In this document: positions 49,900 through 58,695 of the stretch, in pieces
Position numbering within the stretch: position 1 is the first letter of the stretch
How the letters are laid out: each line of letters starts with the position of its first letter
NCBI RefSeq assembly: GCF_004799345.1
Contig: NZ_SSMC01000003.1
Coordinates: forward strand, 248,001-312,000
Direction: 5' to 3'
From: Robertkochia marina
GTDB taxonomy: Bacteria; Bacteroidota; Bacteroidia; Flavobacteriales; Flavobacteriaceae
Length of the DNA stretch: 64,000 bases
The notes under the pieces: generated by a model
The model's database searches: none
Told to the model about the DNA's origin: nothing
Seen by the model: the letters and a program-made list of their open reading frames with translations, nothing else
Translations under genes and position numbers: made by a program

Positions 49900-50316
49900 T
49901 CAGATCAGGTAAGTCTCGTAAAAAACAGGAAGGTCTTTGGTAATAAGAGGCGGACTGTAGTCTTCATATTCAGGCCGTTCTGTGAATTCTTCAACATAAA
50001 GAGCGTTGAAGGTGTATGCAAAAGCAGTTACAAAGGTCTTACTAATTTCAACCGATAGTGAATCGGCGGTATTGATCTCGTCTTGTCCCTCAATGGCGAT
50101 ATGCTCTTCAGAACAACAAGGGGTAGCGTCAAATTGCTCGCCTTCAGTAGATGGGGTTGCCATCATGTCCATGCCACAGCTGTCTGCAGGGAAAATAACA
50201 GATACATCCACCAGATGGTCCATACAATAATGCTTATTGATGGAGAATGACATCGTAGAGAACATGACCACCAGGGCCATGATAAAGGATGATATTTTTT
50301 GAAAAACCGCTTTCAT
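49900..50316 (-). CDS. HYC_CC_PP-family secreted protein at the head of the metal operon
   Basis: A 138-residue exported protein. Start taken at ATG 50314-50316 (MKAVFQKISSFIMALVVMFS); the frame upstream has no signal character. The motif INKHYCMDHL with a later PCCSEEH defines the HYC_CC_PP family of Bacteroidota, usually next to metal-efflux genes. The paired Cys/His residues and several Met (CGMDMMA) suggest metal binding. It is the first gene downstream of the promoter at 50326-50333 and lies 77 bp from cusA, so it may act as a sensor or chaperone for the pump. Confidence 0.82.
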   Translation of the reverse strand: MKAVFQKISSFIMALVVMFSTMSFSINKHYCMDHLVDVSVIFPADSCGMDMMATPSTEGEQFDATPCCSEEHIAIEGQDEINTADSLSVEISKTFVTAFAYTFNALYVEEFTERPEYEDYSPPLITKDLPVFYETYLI

Positions 50317-50325
50317 TCCAACAAA

Positions 50326-50333
50326 CAAAAGTA
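50326..50333 (-). promoter_or_regulatory. Promoter of the metal-efflux operon
   Basis: On the minus strand TACTTTTG fits TAnnTTTG, with a TTG about 22 bp upstream. It ends 9 bp from the start codon at 50316. It is the best candidate promoter for the 12-kb operon 38134-50316. Confidence 0.55.
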
Positions 50334-50444
50334 ACATTCTTTTTCTTAATAAAAACAAAATGTTGTGAAAACGCTGATTTTCAGTGTGTTTTCGAAGGTT
50401 TAAGCGTGGCGGTTTGTCAGTTGTTTCCGGAGGATCAGGTGGTG

Positions 50445-50735
50445 CTACTCGATCATGCCTTCCCAGCAAACATTTTCCTGTTTGGCGTCGGCTTCGGTTT
50501 TGTAATGCTCATAGGTGGTTTGATCGATCTCTATTTCCTTGGCTCCCTCACTTTCCTTATTCTCGATACGCGCAACGTAGATACAACTTGTGTCGGTGCA
50601 TTGATAGCTTAGTCCCAGGAGGAAGGTGTCACAGATGGCTTCGTCGTCGATAACCGGGGTTTTAGAGCAGGAAGAGATGCTTGCAACTAATAGCAAAGCA
50701 ATCAGACCTGTTGATGTAAGGTTGTTGATTTTCAT
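50445..50735 (-). CDS. Small lipoprotein of unknown function
   Basis: A 96-residue product starting MKINNLTSTGLIALLLVASI at ATG 50733-50735, with a lipobox SISSC. The mature part has a pattern of Cys residues (ICDTF, YQCTDTSCIYVARIEN, ENVCWEG) that could form disulfides in the periplasm. Family not recognised. The start upstream in the frame is rejected because the signal peptide begins at this Met. Confidence 0.65.
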   Translation of the reverse strand: MKINNLTSTGLIALLLVASISSCSKTPVIDDEAICDTFLLGLSYQCTDTSCIYVARIENKESEGAKEIEIDQTTYEHYKTEADAKQENVCWEGMIE

Positions 50736-51031
50736 GGTACTCAGATTAAGATTTGGATTGGCAAATAACGAAAATTCTTTCTGAATTGTAAATAAATGTT
50801 GTGAAATGCGGTTGTGGGGTGATGTCATTGCGAACCACGCATAGTTTAAACTTTAAGCTCTCCGAAGTCTGGGACTTCGGAGTATTATGAATGTCTGAAA
50901 TTGGCTACCCTGCAAGTTTGGTCTCCTGACCTGTAAAATCAATTTGAACTTGGTCAGGAGACCAGAAAATTAGTTCCACGAAGTCACAGACTTCGCGGAG
51001 CAGTTTAATAAAGTTTTGCAATTGAAGTGAT
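50736..51031. repeat. Intergenic region with three clustered palindromes
   Basis: A half copy of the TGTCATTGCGA repeat (50823) is followed by a perfect 10-bp hairpin CTCCGAAGTC-TGG-GACTTCGGAG (50860-50882). Next come inverted arms GGTCTCCTGACC (50920-50931) and GGTCAGGAGACC (50952-50963), then TCCACGAAGTC-ACA-GACTTCGCGGA (50975-50999, one mismatch). The first and third share the GAAGTC core. No gene. Confidence 0.65.
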
Positions 51032-51889
51032 CTAATTATGACTAGGAATCAATCCTCTAAGCCCCATATCAACCAATTGTTCTCCGGCACCGGGTTCGTA
51101 TTGTCCGTCGGCATTGACCTCTGTCCATTCAAAGCTGTTGTTGATGGAGAAGCTCAGATTGATGGTTATGTTTTCATTTTCCTCTCCGGTAATGATCAGC
51201 GGCTCTTTGAATTCACCGGTGATCACGCATGAGCCCTGTGGAATAGGGGAGGTTTCAAAAAGCGGATTGGGGACGGTAACCGCCCCTTCAGGTGCCTGTC
51301 CGTCTACCGTAAATCCGAGAGCTTCGAATACCCAGAATCCCTGTAGTTTATTGGCATTTACGTCTACCGTTTGACCGTTAATCTCAACATTGTCTATGTA
51401 GGTGTTATATCCCAAAAAGCTGGCCAGGGTACCTTGAATCCGGTTGCCTTCATGAAGCAAATCGATGGTACCGCTTTGGTAAGATACCGAAATACGCACC
51501 CATTTATAGGTGCCGGGAGCCACCTTATTCAATGGGATCTCAAGAAAGTTTTCGTTATTGGCAACGATCCTTGATTGCCTGAAATCAATGGCCTTATCGC
51601 CTCCAGCCTGTGTTTCGGTCCCCATATAGATGATCTCTCCTTCACCCAGGGGCGTAAGGGCATCAGGGGCCAGTTCTATGTAATGTCCGCTCATTCCATT
51701 TATTTTTGGGGTTTGAGCAGCGTTTCCCTGGGGTATAACGGCCGGTTGCCCGATGTTGTCAAGACGTTCCTGGTTGGGATCAAAACTAAAGTTGACCAAT
51801 AGATTTTTCTGTTCGTTCAGGTTGTCATCCTGGTCACTGCAACCGGCAAGCAAGGCCAGTGCAAATGCAGAAAGAAGAAGATTTTTCAT
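51032..51889 (-). CDS. Secreted lipoprotein of unknown function
   Basis: A 285-residue protein with a lipoprotein leader MKNLLLSAFALALLAGC (Cys17), then an Asp/Asn-rich linker. The mature domain is all-beta in character (NLLVNFSFDPNQERL, GTYKWVRISVSYQSGTIDLL, NITINLSFSINNSFEW). The layout recalls MbnP/DUF-type surface lipoproteins, but I cannot assign a family with confidence. It stands alone. Confidence 0.75.
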   Translation of the reverse strand: MKNLLLSAFALALLAGCSDQDDNLNEQKNLLVNFSFDPNQERLDNIGQPAVIPQGNAAQTPKINGMSGHYIELAPDALTPLGEGEIIYMGTETQAGGDKAIDFRQSRIVANNENFLEIPLNKVAPGTYKWVRISVSYQSGTIDLLHEGNRIQGTLASFLGYNTYIDNVEINGQTVDVNANKLQGFWVFEALGFTVDGQAPEGAVTVPNPLFETSPIPQGSCVITGEFKEPLIITGEENENITINLSFSINNSFEWTEVNADGQYEPGAGEQLVDMGLRGLIPSHN

Positions 51890-52145
51890 GTTAAGGTATA
51901 TAGGGCTTGATTATGGCTTTACGTCTCAATTTTTGTAAAGCGTAAATCAGTCATAAATGTAAGAAAAATATTAAAAGGGTAGCCGGGTAGGTAGGTTTAG
52001 AGGTTAAGAGGTGAAGAAGCAAAGAAGCAAATAAGCGAAGATACAAAGAGGTAAAGGGACGAACCTGACTGCTGCAGTCAGGGGGTTAACGGAACGAAAA
52101 AGTAAAGTGGTAAGCGATTCAGTCCCGACCACAGGCCAGAGGCTA
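51890..52145. other. Intergenic region with short words
   Basis: No gene. It contains aagaagcaaagaagcaaataagc-type tandem words (52010-52040) and the palindrome cctgactgctgcagtcagg (about 52065-52083). Confidence 0.5.
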
Positions 52146-52889
52146 CTACTTCATATTCTTAACGTACACCAAATTCCGGCTTCCTTTCGGGTTTTTGCGA
52201 AGTTCTACCTTGAACTGCGGGATGGATTTAATCAGGGGGGTAAGTTTTGCAAACCCGTAGTTCCGGGCATCAAAATTGGGTTGTTTCTTTTGGAGCAGGG
52301 CGCCGACCTCTCCTAAAAAGGCCCAGCCTTCATCATCTTCCAGATCGGAAATGGTGTTGGCAATAAATCTGATAAGTTTTGGGTTTACCTTATCAATGCG
52401 GCCTTTTCGGCCTTCTGCCGGTTGCACCTTATCATTGGTTTCCTCGGGTGCTTCATGAAGGATCTCCAGGTAGATGAACCGGTCGCAGGAGGCAATAAAA
52501 GGTTCCGGTGTCTTTTTCTCTCCGATACCGAAAACGGTCATTCCGGCTTCCCTGAGACGAATGGCCAGACGGGTAAAATCGCTGTCGCTTGATACCAGGC
52601 AAAACCCATTGACCTTACCTGAATATAAAATATCCATGGCGTCAATGATCATGGCAGAATCGGTAGCGTTTTTACCCCTGGTGTATCCGTATTGCTGGAC
52701 GGGAGAGATGGCATTTTCAAGCAGGACCTTTTTCCATTTCCCCAGTCGGGGTTTGGTCCAGTCGCCGTAGATGCGCTTAAGGGTCGGATTACCGTACTTG
52801 GCGATCTCTTCCAGCATTTCCTTTACATAGGTTGCCGGAACGTTATCACCATCAATGAGTACAGCCAGATTAAGCTCTGACGGAGCCAT
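52146..52889 (-). CDS. NYN-domain putative ribonuclease with C-terminal OST-HTH/LOTUS domain
   Basis: A 247-residue cytoplasmic protein. Residues 1-150 are a NYN (PIN-like) nuclease domain: LAVLIDGDNVPATYV holds the first acidic site, GKNATDSAMIIDAMDILYS the second, and GFCLVSSDSDFTRLAIRLRE the third Asp pair. Residues about 170-245 form an OST-HTH/LOTUS RNA-binding module (KLIRFIANTISDLEDDEGWAFLGEVGALLQKK). LabA-like proteins of this type are thought to cleave or bind RNA. The ATG directly follows the rpsU stop codon, so the two are cotranscribed, which hints at an RNA/translation role. Confidence 0.85.
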   Translation of the reverse strand: MAPSELNLAVLIDGDNVPATYVKEMLEEIAKYGNPTLKRIYGDWTKPRLGKWKKVLLENAISPVQQYGYTRGKNATDSAMIIDAMDILYSGKVNGFCLVSSDSDFTRLAIRLREAGMTVFGIGEKKTPEPFIASCDRFIYLEILHEAPEETNDKVQPAEGRKGRIDKVNPKLIRFIANTISDLEDDEGWAFLGEVGALLQKKQPNFDARNYGFAKLTPLIKSIPQFKVELRKNPKGSRNLVYVKNMK

Positions 52890-53084
52890 TTATTCTTCGA
52901 TCCTTCTTTGGTATTCGAGCTTGTACTTAGCCTTAGCAATTTCTTCTCTTCTTGCAGCAGAAGGCTTTGTGAAATGTTGCTTCTCTCTTAGCTGTTGTAC
53001 CTGTTGTGTTTTTCTAACTTTTTGCTTGTACCTTTTGAGGGCACGATCGATGTTTTCTCCGGGTTTGATATTGATTATCAGCAT
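52890..53084 (-). CDS. rpsU: 30S ribosomal protein S21
   Basis: A 64-residue basic protein, MLIINIKPGENIDRALKRYK and onward, with the S21 signature (ENIDRALKRYKQKV, then QLREKQHFTKPSAARREE). It sits at the 30S platform near the anti-Shine-Dalgarno region and affects initiation. Length and sequence are typical of Bacteroidota S21. No intergenic base separates it from the NYN gene. Confidence 0.95.
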   Translation of the reverse strand: MLIINIKPGENIDRALKRYKQKVRKTQQVQQLREKQHFTKPSAARREEIAKAKYKLEYQRRIEE

Positions 53085-53495
53085 ATACTTAAATAATTTT
53101 AAAATTAATAGTTTCTGAGCGATGTCTTATCCTGGACTACGCCCTTCATCATAGTCATACGTTTGTGATCCCTGTGATCAGAATAAGTCTGGTTAGAAGA
53201 CTTTAAAGATCCGGGGACGAATAGCAAAAAACAAAAAAGAGGAAATAATTAATCTGAAAGGATAAAAGATTTCTAAACCTGATTGCAATTTCTGCCGTGC
53301 GGCAAAGAAACGATTTTCTATCCGCAATTACTAATTATTCCCCGGGATACTTTAAAATAGCGACCGAAATAGCAGGGGATGTTGTTGAGTATTTACAAGG
53401 TCGGGATGAAAACGAATCCATCTTAAATAGTGGGGTCTGCTGCCTGAAAAAAGTATATTTTAGTTATAGATTCGATCATTGTACACCGTTTAATT
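53085..53495. other. Intergenic region, nothing firm
   Basis: Divergent control region of rpsU and the Gfo/Idh/MocA gene. An 83-codon frame at 53297-53548 overlaps the next gene in another phase, lacks homology and is not called. No TAnnTTTG box is clear on either strand. Confidence 0.5.
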
Positions 53496-54596
53496 ATGAG
53501 AAACCTGCTGATTCTTGCTTTAACACTTATCTCCTTCAACATGCTTAGAGGACAATCAAAGACCTTAAAAATTGGTATTGCCGGATTAACGCATACCCAC
53601 GTACACTGGTTGCTGGGGCGGGAAGCATTTGAAGATATTGAGATCGTGGGTATCGCAGAACCAGATAAGGCGCTGGCTGCCCGTTATGCAAAGCAATACG
53701 GATTTTCCATGGAACTGGTGTATGACTCTCTGGAGGAGATGGTGGAGGCCACTTCACCTGAAGCCATAACGGCCTTTGGTACCATTGCAGCTCACCTGGA
53801 GGTGGTAGAATTTGCGGCACCCAGGGGTATTCATGTCATGGTGGAGAAACCTTTGGCCATAAGTCTGAAAGATGCTGAGAGAATGGCCAGCCTGGCACGG
53901 AAGTATAATATTCATTTGCTGACCAATTATGAAACTACCTGGTACGCCACGCATCACGAACTAAAAAGTCGCCTGGATGCCGGGGAGATCGGCGCCCTGA
54001 GAAAGGTGGTGATACGTGACGGACATCGGGGCCCTAAGAAGATCGGGGTGAACAAGGAATTTTTGGAATGGCTTACTCATCCGGAATACAATGGGGCAGG
54101 AGCCTTAATGGATTTTGGATGTTACGGTGCCAACCTGATGACCTGGCTCATGGAGGGCCAGCGCCCCCTTAGTGTTACTGCCGTTACCCAACAACTGCAG
54201 CCGGAGAACAATCCTTTGGTTGATGATGAGGCAATGATCATTTTAACCTATCCCAAGGCTAATGCCCTCATCCAGGCCTCCTGGAACTGGCCGATCGGGA
54301 GAAAGGATATGGAGGTGTACGGATTAAAAGGAGTGTTGTATGCCGATAATGGGAAAGATCTCCGAAAGCGGATAGCCGAAGGCTACGATGGTTATCAGGA
54401 AGAGCAATTTTCTGTAAAAGAAAGGGCCTATCCGGTGAACGATCCATTTGCTTACCTGGTGGCGGTTGTAAGAGGAGAGATCAATCGCGCACCCACCGAC
54501 CTGAGTGCCTTGGAGAATAATCTTCTGGTGATGGAGATCCTGGAGGCTGCCATGAAAAGTGCCCGCACCGGGGAGACGGTTCATTTGCCCGAGTAG
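53496..54596 (+). CDS. Secreted Gfo/Idh/MocA family oxidoreductase
   Basis: A 366-residue protein with a Sec signal peptide (MRNLLILALTLISFNMLRGQ). The Rossmann start is LKIGIAGLTHTHVHWLLGRE, with GLTHTH replacing the usual GxGxxG pattern. EKPLAISLKDAERM contains the conserved E-K-P, and the second half is the alpha/beta substrate domain (GALMDFGCYGANLMTWLMEG). Secreted members in Bacteroidota act on sugars or sugar glycosides with a tightly bound NAD(P). Substrate unknown. Monocistronic; followed by an array of hairpin repeats. Confidence 0.85.
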   Translation: MRNLLILALTLISFNMLRGQSKTLKIGIAGLTHTHVHWLLGREAFEDIEIVGIAEPDKALAARYAKQYGFSMELVYDSLEEMVEATSPEAITAFGTIAAHLEVVEFAAPRGIHVMVEKPLAISLKDAERMASLARKYNIHLLTNYETTWYATHHELKSRLDAGEIGALRKVVIRDGHRGPKKIGVNKEFLEWLTHPEYNGAGALMDFGCYGANLMTWLMEGQRPLSVTAVTQQLQPENNPLVDDEAMIILTYPKANALIQASWNWPIGRKDMEVYGLKGVLYADNGKDLRKRIAEGYDGYQEEQFSVKERAYPVNDPFAYLVAVVRGEINRAPTDLSALENNLLVMEILEAAMKSARTGETVHLPE

Positions 54597-54954
54597 GTAG
54601 GCTGGTAGACGGGTAGGCAGAGGGCCGAACGATAGTGAGGAGCGAACGGTTGTAAAAGGTCTGGAAGACCTTTTGCAGAGAGCTGCCAGCTGGAGCGGCG
54701 GCATATGATCCTTTCATAATGAGGAGCCAGAAGGTGCGCTGGCAAGTGGCCGTTTTTAGTGATCCTGCCTGTCGGCAGACAGGGGAGCCAGGAGGCGCAT
54801 GGGCAATTCAAAACGGAGACAGTTCATTAGTTGATGAAATAACCAATACTTGTGTTCAATAAGTCGAATTCACTATTGGTTTTGTAAATCGAAAAATCGA
54901 GTTAATTAGCTGTAAATCATCTGGATTGATGAGTTCGGGTCTTATTTTAGAGGC
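54597..54954 (+). repeat. Family-1 variable-hairpin repeats, tandem partial copies F
   Basis: At least three degenerate copies in tandem. The first is 54615-54700: gggccgaacg, gagcgaacggttgt, stem AAAAGGTCT-GGA-AGACCTTTT, then gcagagagctgccagc. A short one at about 54703-54741 contains gaggagccagaaggtgcgc. A third at about 54744-54805 has only a residual hairpin, then tttttagtgatcctgcctgtcggcagacaggggagccaggaggcgc split by the CCTGCCTG-type palindrome. No gene in the gap. Confidence 0.6.
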
Positions 54955-55575
54955 ATGCATCAATCATTACAGGAGGAAAAACTAAATGCGATCACTCATG
55001 GTTTTGGAGCGGCAATGGCGCTGATCGGGTTGCTGGTGCTGGTTTATTTCGATACCGGGAAAACAAGCTACTCCACCTTCAGTATTATTGTTTACGGACT
55101 TTCGGCATTGCTGTTATTTACGATTTCTACGCTGTATCATTCCGCCAGACGGCCGGCTATAAAGAACTTGTTTCGTCTCCTGGATCACATTGCCATCTAC
55201 TTTCTTATTGCCGGAACCTATACGCCTATCGGGTTGATCTCTATGGAGCAGGGTTCAGGTTGGGTCATGTTTACGGTAGTGTGGGTCATAGCCCTGATAG
55301 GAAGTGTATTCAAGATCTTTTTCCTTGGAAAATACGAACGTCTTTCACTGCTCTTTTACCTTTTTATGGGGTGGTTGGTACTCTTTGATCTTCGAGGTTT
55401 ATTTGAAAGCCTTTCAAAAGAAGCCCTGATCTTGCTGCTGATCGGTGGCGCCTTTTATACGGTGGGCACCCTGTTTTACAGGGCCAGAAAGATGCGTTAT
55501 CACCATGTGATCTGGCATTTGTTTGTGCTTGGAGGCGCCGTCTCTCATTTTTTTATGATCCTGTTTGAAATTTGA
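54955..55575 (+). CDS. Hemolysin III (PAQR/YqfA) family membrane protein
   Basis: A 206-residue inner-membrane protein with seven helices. The N-terminal EEKLNAITHGFGAAMALIGL (conserved Glu, His), the TISTLYHSARR motif after TM2, LLDHIAIYFLIAGTYTPIGL and the C-terminal YHHVIWHLFVLGGAVSHFF (two conserved His) together form the putative zinc hydrolase site of the PAQR/Hly-III family. Function in bacteria is unclear; membrane fluidity homeostasis has been suggested for relatives. Confidence 0.9.
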   Translation: MHQSLQEEKLNAITHGFGAAMALIGLLVLVYFDTGKTSYSTFSIIVYGLSALLLFTISTLYHSARRPAIKNLFRLLDHIAIYFLIAGTYTPIGLISMEQGSGWVMFTVVWVIALIGSVFKIFFLGKYERLSLLFYLFMGWLVLFDLRGLFESLSKEALILLLIGGAFYTVGTLFYRARKMRYHHVIWHLFVLGGAVSHFFMILFEI

Positions 55576-55627
55576 TTGTCTTTTTAAAATTGTAAACAAT
55601 TTGGGATGATATGCCTCCCCACCGGAA

Positions 55628-58474
55628 TTAATATGGAAGACGTTCTATGGTCCAAAGTAATGGCATTTCATTGTTCTTTACCTTAAAAACACTTTCAGCA
55701 CTGACTGAAACCTTAAAGTGATCATTGCGATTATGACGAATAATCTGATGCAGGTAATCATTATATCCGGTTAAATCTGCGTAATTAGTAATAGCGAGTT
55801 CTCTGAGAATAAGTTGCTGGTTTTGGAACAGGGTGTAGAACGGTGTCCCTGAAACACTTTCAGGTAAATCGGGCAGGGTGAGACTTGTTCTTGTTTCACT
55901 GTTAAAACGAACGAACCAGTTATAATAAATATCATCGCCCTGGTTTTGTATGAACAATCCTCTTCCAACGTTGTGTCCGGACCCGGAGAGGGATAATTGA
56001 ACATTATTCCCTGCTTGGGTAAAATCAACGCCCCATCCCGGTTCATTATATTCACTAAAAGGCAAGGATTCGTGAACATAGTAATAGGTTGACGTATATA
56101 CTTCGGTTCTGTATTTATGCAGCCCGTTCAGGAAAGGCATATTGCCCATGATTACATTTGCGTAGAACAATTGATGATACTGATCTGCCTGGTAGGCTTC
56201 TTCTGAAGTATAACCTTTAAGGCGAATTCCAAAGGGTTTGGAAATATTGTTGAAGGTTATTGGAATCCTGTCAACATTTGTTGAGGAAAATTCAGCTTTG
56301 CGTATGGTGTCTGAAACCGGTAAAGGTTTATTTAATACTGATATACTATAGTCATTGTTAATTTGGTCGTGTAAATATATGTAGGCAAAATCGGTTTGTG
56401 GCACCTGTGCGTCATTATAGGTGCTGGTGCTGATAAAAAATTCATTATTTGATCTGACTCCTGAGTGCGTATTGGATTTTGTGACAATCTTGTCGGTATT
56501 CTCTATCCCCTCCAGGGCATATCTATTCGATTCCCAAGGAGTGGTTTGAGGATATGTCTTCAGATCAACATAAACCAGATTCTGCCGGTCTAAATCGAAA
56601 AGAGAAAATAAATTGGCTTGGGAGTTCGGGTTCGTTGTTTCTTTCCGGTAAAATGTAAGCACAAACTTTTCATCTTGAGTAAATTCACCGGGTGCATGTA
56701 ATCGCACTTCTTCTCCGGGGTTAAGGGGTGCTTCGTCCATCAATTCTCCAGACTCACGAGAAACAAAAACTCTGTTGTCAAGAAATAAGTCAGGAAAAGA
56801 AAAAGGAACTTTTATAGAGGCCAGTCTCCTCTTGATAATGGTTCTGATAGAGTCAGTTACAGCATTTCCCAGGGTATCTGTTGCTGTAATTTTAATATAC
56901 TGTTCTCCTGTCTGATAGCCTTCAGGGTCAAAGTTTAACACCAATGAATCATCCGTAGTGCTATTTAAAATAATATTTGCGATACTTACAGAAATACTGT
57001 CAGTAAGACTTGTTAGGTCGATGGCCTGAACCTCTGCTGAGAAGAGCGTATCAAGAATTTGGTTGTCGGTCAGTCCGGCAACAGTTATTTCAGGAGGGGT
57101 GTTGTCGGAAAGGAAATTTACCTTCTTTATAGCTTGGTTGTTGGCTTCATCTTTGGCAGTAATAGTTAGGGTATGCCACCCGTCAGAAATCAAAGAAGTG
57201 TCAATATTAAGTTGATAACCGGTACTGTCTTTAGTAACCTCCAGGGCTGTACCATCAATAGCAGCGTAGGCATTTCCCATCAGGTGGTTGTCAGTGGCGG
57301 TAAAGGATATAGCATTAACTGTACCCTTCAGTCCTTGATTGTTTTTAAGATTCAGGTCTGAGATGACCGGCTTAATATTGTCCACATATACTTGTTGGGA
57401 AATGGAATCTTTTAACCCGACCAAATCTGTAGATACTATTTTGAGTGTGTAGAGGGTGTCTGATTTTTGAGATATATCGGTTTTGGCATTAAAATTCGTG
57501 AGATTAAGAAGGAGTTCATAGGGGGTAATGGTGTCTGTAGCTACCAGCTTGTTTTCAATGTAGGCAGACACTTCCCGGATGCCTGTAGCATCTTCCGCAA
57601 GGACGTCCAAAGCCGCATACCTTGCAACCACCGGAAAATCGGAAGGATTTTCTGGAAGGGCCACCACGCTTAGACTGTCCGGGTTGCTTCCGCTGCTGAG
57701 TTTAGTAAGCTCGACCGAGGGAGCTATGTTGTCTGAGATGAAATTCATTTGATATTCTGCCCGAAGTCCAACCTTGTCTGTCGCAGCAATTAAAAGGGAG
57801 TGTATTCCATCGGGAAGTAAAGATGTTTCCAGGTTAAAGCTATAGAGGGTGCTGTCTTGTATAACGTCTAAAGGTAGGTCGTCGGCAAAGGCCTCCACCA
57901 ATGCTAATTCCTCATTGTCGGTGGCGATAAAGGTTACTTGGTTATTGGCCCCTGTAAGTAAGGCATCATTTTCTAATGAAACCTCCGAAATAATGGGTAT
58001 CTCAGTGTCAACCACCACCGTTTGTTCTACACTGGAAACGTTCTCTGCGAGATCGTAGGCCGAAACCTTGAGGTTATATTCGGTTTGCGTTTTATTTAAG
58101 CGTTTTCCCTTGTTTGCATAATTGTTAAAGTCAATGGTGATTTTAAAAGGGGGCTCATTATCACTTCCTGCCAGGGTATCATTTACGTAGGCTTCCACTC
58201 TGGAAATGCCAACGGCATCCTCGGCCTCAATAACAATTTCAATCTGTTGGCCTACAACCGTGGTCGTGGTATCAGTCTCAGACTGTGATCCGTCTGAATC
58301 GTTCTGACCCGAAGTTCCGCCTATAGAGAAACTAACTGTTGGAGGAGTCGTGTCAACTACCACAGGCTCTTCAGGGGTTTCAGCTACCTGTGAATCATCA
58401 TCTTTGGAGCAGGCAAAAATTAAAAAAACGGTGATCGAAGTCAGGCAGAGAAAAGTCTTAAAGGAAGTACGCAT
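55628..58474 (-). CDS. Large Ig-like-repeat lipoprotein
   Basis: A 948-residue cell-surface lipoprotein (leader ending IFAC, Cys22, then a Lys-Asp-rich linker). Residues about 40-560 contain repeated bacterial Ig-like modules. They recur with the phrase D-N/T-x-x-P-x-IS-x-x-x-L and FTATDN or FIATDNEELALVEAF, about 105-115 residues per repeat (for example 155-255 and 370-470, whose ends read FISDN and FLSDN). The last 380 residues are a different domain of unknown kind. Probably displayed on the surface for adhesion or polymer contact. A -7 box (TAAATTTG, minus strand) is at 58534-58541. Confidence 0.82.
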   Translation of the reverse strand: MRTSFKTFLCLTSITVFLIFACSKDDDSQVAETPEEPVVVDTTPPTVSFSIGGTSGQNDSDGSQSETDTTTTVVGQQIEIVIEAEDAVGISRVEAYVNDTLAGSDNEPPFKITIDFNNYANKGKRLNKTQTEYNLKVSAYDLAENVSSVEQTVVVDTEIPIISEVSLENDALLTGANNQVTFIATDNEELALVEAFADDLPLDVIQDSTLYSFNLETSLLPDGIHSLLIAATDKVGLRAEYQMNFISDNIAPSVELTKLSSGSNPDSLSVVALPENPSDFPVVARYAALDVLAEDATGIREVSAYIENKLVATDTITPYELLLNLTNFNAKTDISQKSDTLYTLKIVSTDLVGLKDSISQQVYVDNIKPVISDLNLKNNQGLKGTVNAISFTATDNHLMGNAYAAIDGTALEVTKDSTGYQLNIDTSLISDGWHTLTITAKDEANNQAIKKVNFLSDNTPPEITVAGLTDNQILDTLFSAEVQAIDLTSLTDSISVSIANIILNSTTDDSLVLNFDPEGYQTGEQYIKITATDTLGNAVTDSIRTIIKRRLASIKVPFSFPDLFLDNRVFVSRESGELMDEAPLNPGEEVRLHAPGEFTQDEKFVLTFYRKETTNPNSQANLFSLFDLDRQNLVYVDLKTYPQTTPWESNRYALEGIENTDKIVTKSNTHSGVRSNNEFFISTSTYNDAQVPQTDFAYIYLHDQINNDYSISVLNKPLPVSDTIRKAEFSSTNVDRIPITFNNISKPFGIRLKGYTSEEAYQADQYHQLFYANVIMGNMPFLNGLHKYRTEVYTSTYYYVHESLPFSEYNEPGWGVDFTQAGNNVQLSLSGSGHNVGRGLFIQNQGDDIYYNWFVRFNSETRTSLTLPDLPESVSGTPFYTLFQNQQLILRELAITNYADLTGYNDYLHQIIRHNRNDHFKVSVSAESVFKVKNNEMPLLWTIERLPY

Positions 58475-58533
58475 GAGTCATAATTACAGCATTAAATATA
58501 GCATATATACTATAATCAACCAATTTTTAACTA

Positions 58534-58541
58534 CAAATTTA
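58534..58541 (-). promoter_or_regulatory. -7 promoter box of the Ig-like lipoprotein gene
   Basis: Minus strand TAAATTTG fits TAnnTTTG, 60 bp upstream of the ATG at 58474. No good upstream TTG. Confidence 0.35.
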
Positions 58542-58695
58542 TTGTGTCTTATTTTTGAAATTACTTTCCTTGTATAGAAATAGTGGTTAGGTGTGAACGT
58601 CTGAAAGACTGATAGATACTTTCGAAACAGGGGTTATGAAGATAGCCTCGATAATGCATTCTGTACCTTAGACAGGCATCCAGGAGGAAGGGAAT

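Noticed and set aside
53297-53548. 83-codon plus-strand frame
   Set aside because: Overlaps the signal peptide of the Gfo/Idh/MocA gene in another phase and has no recognisable content.
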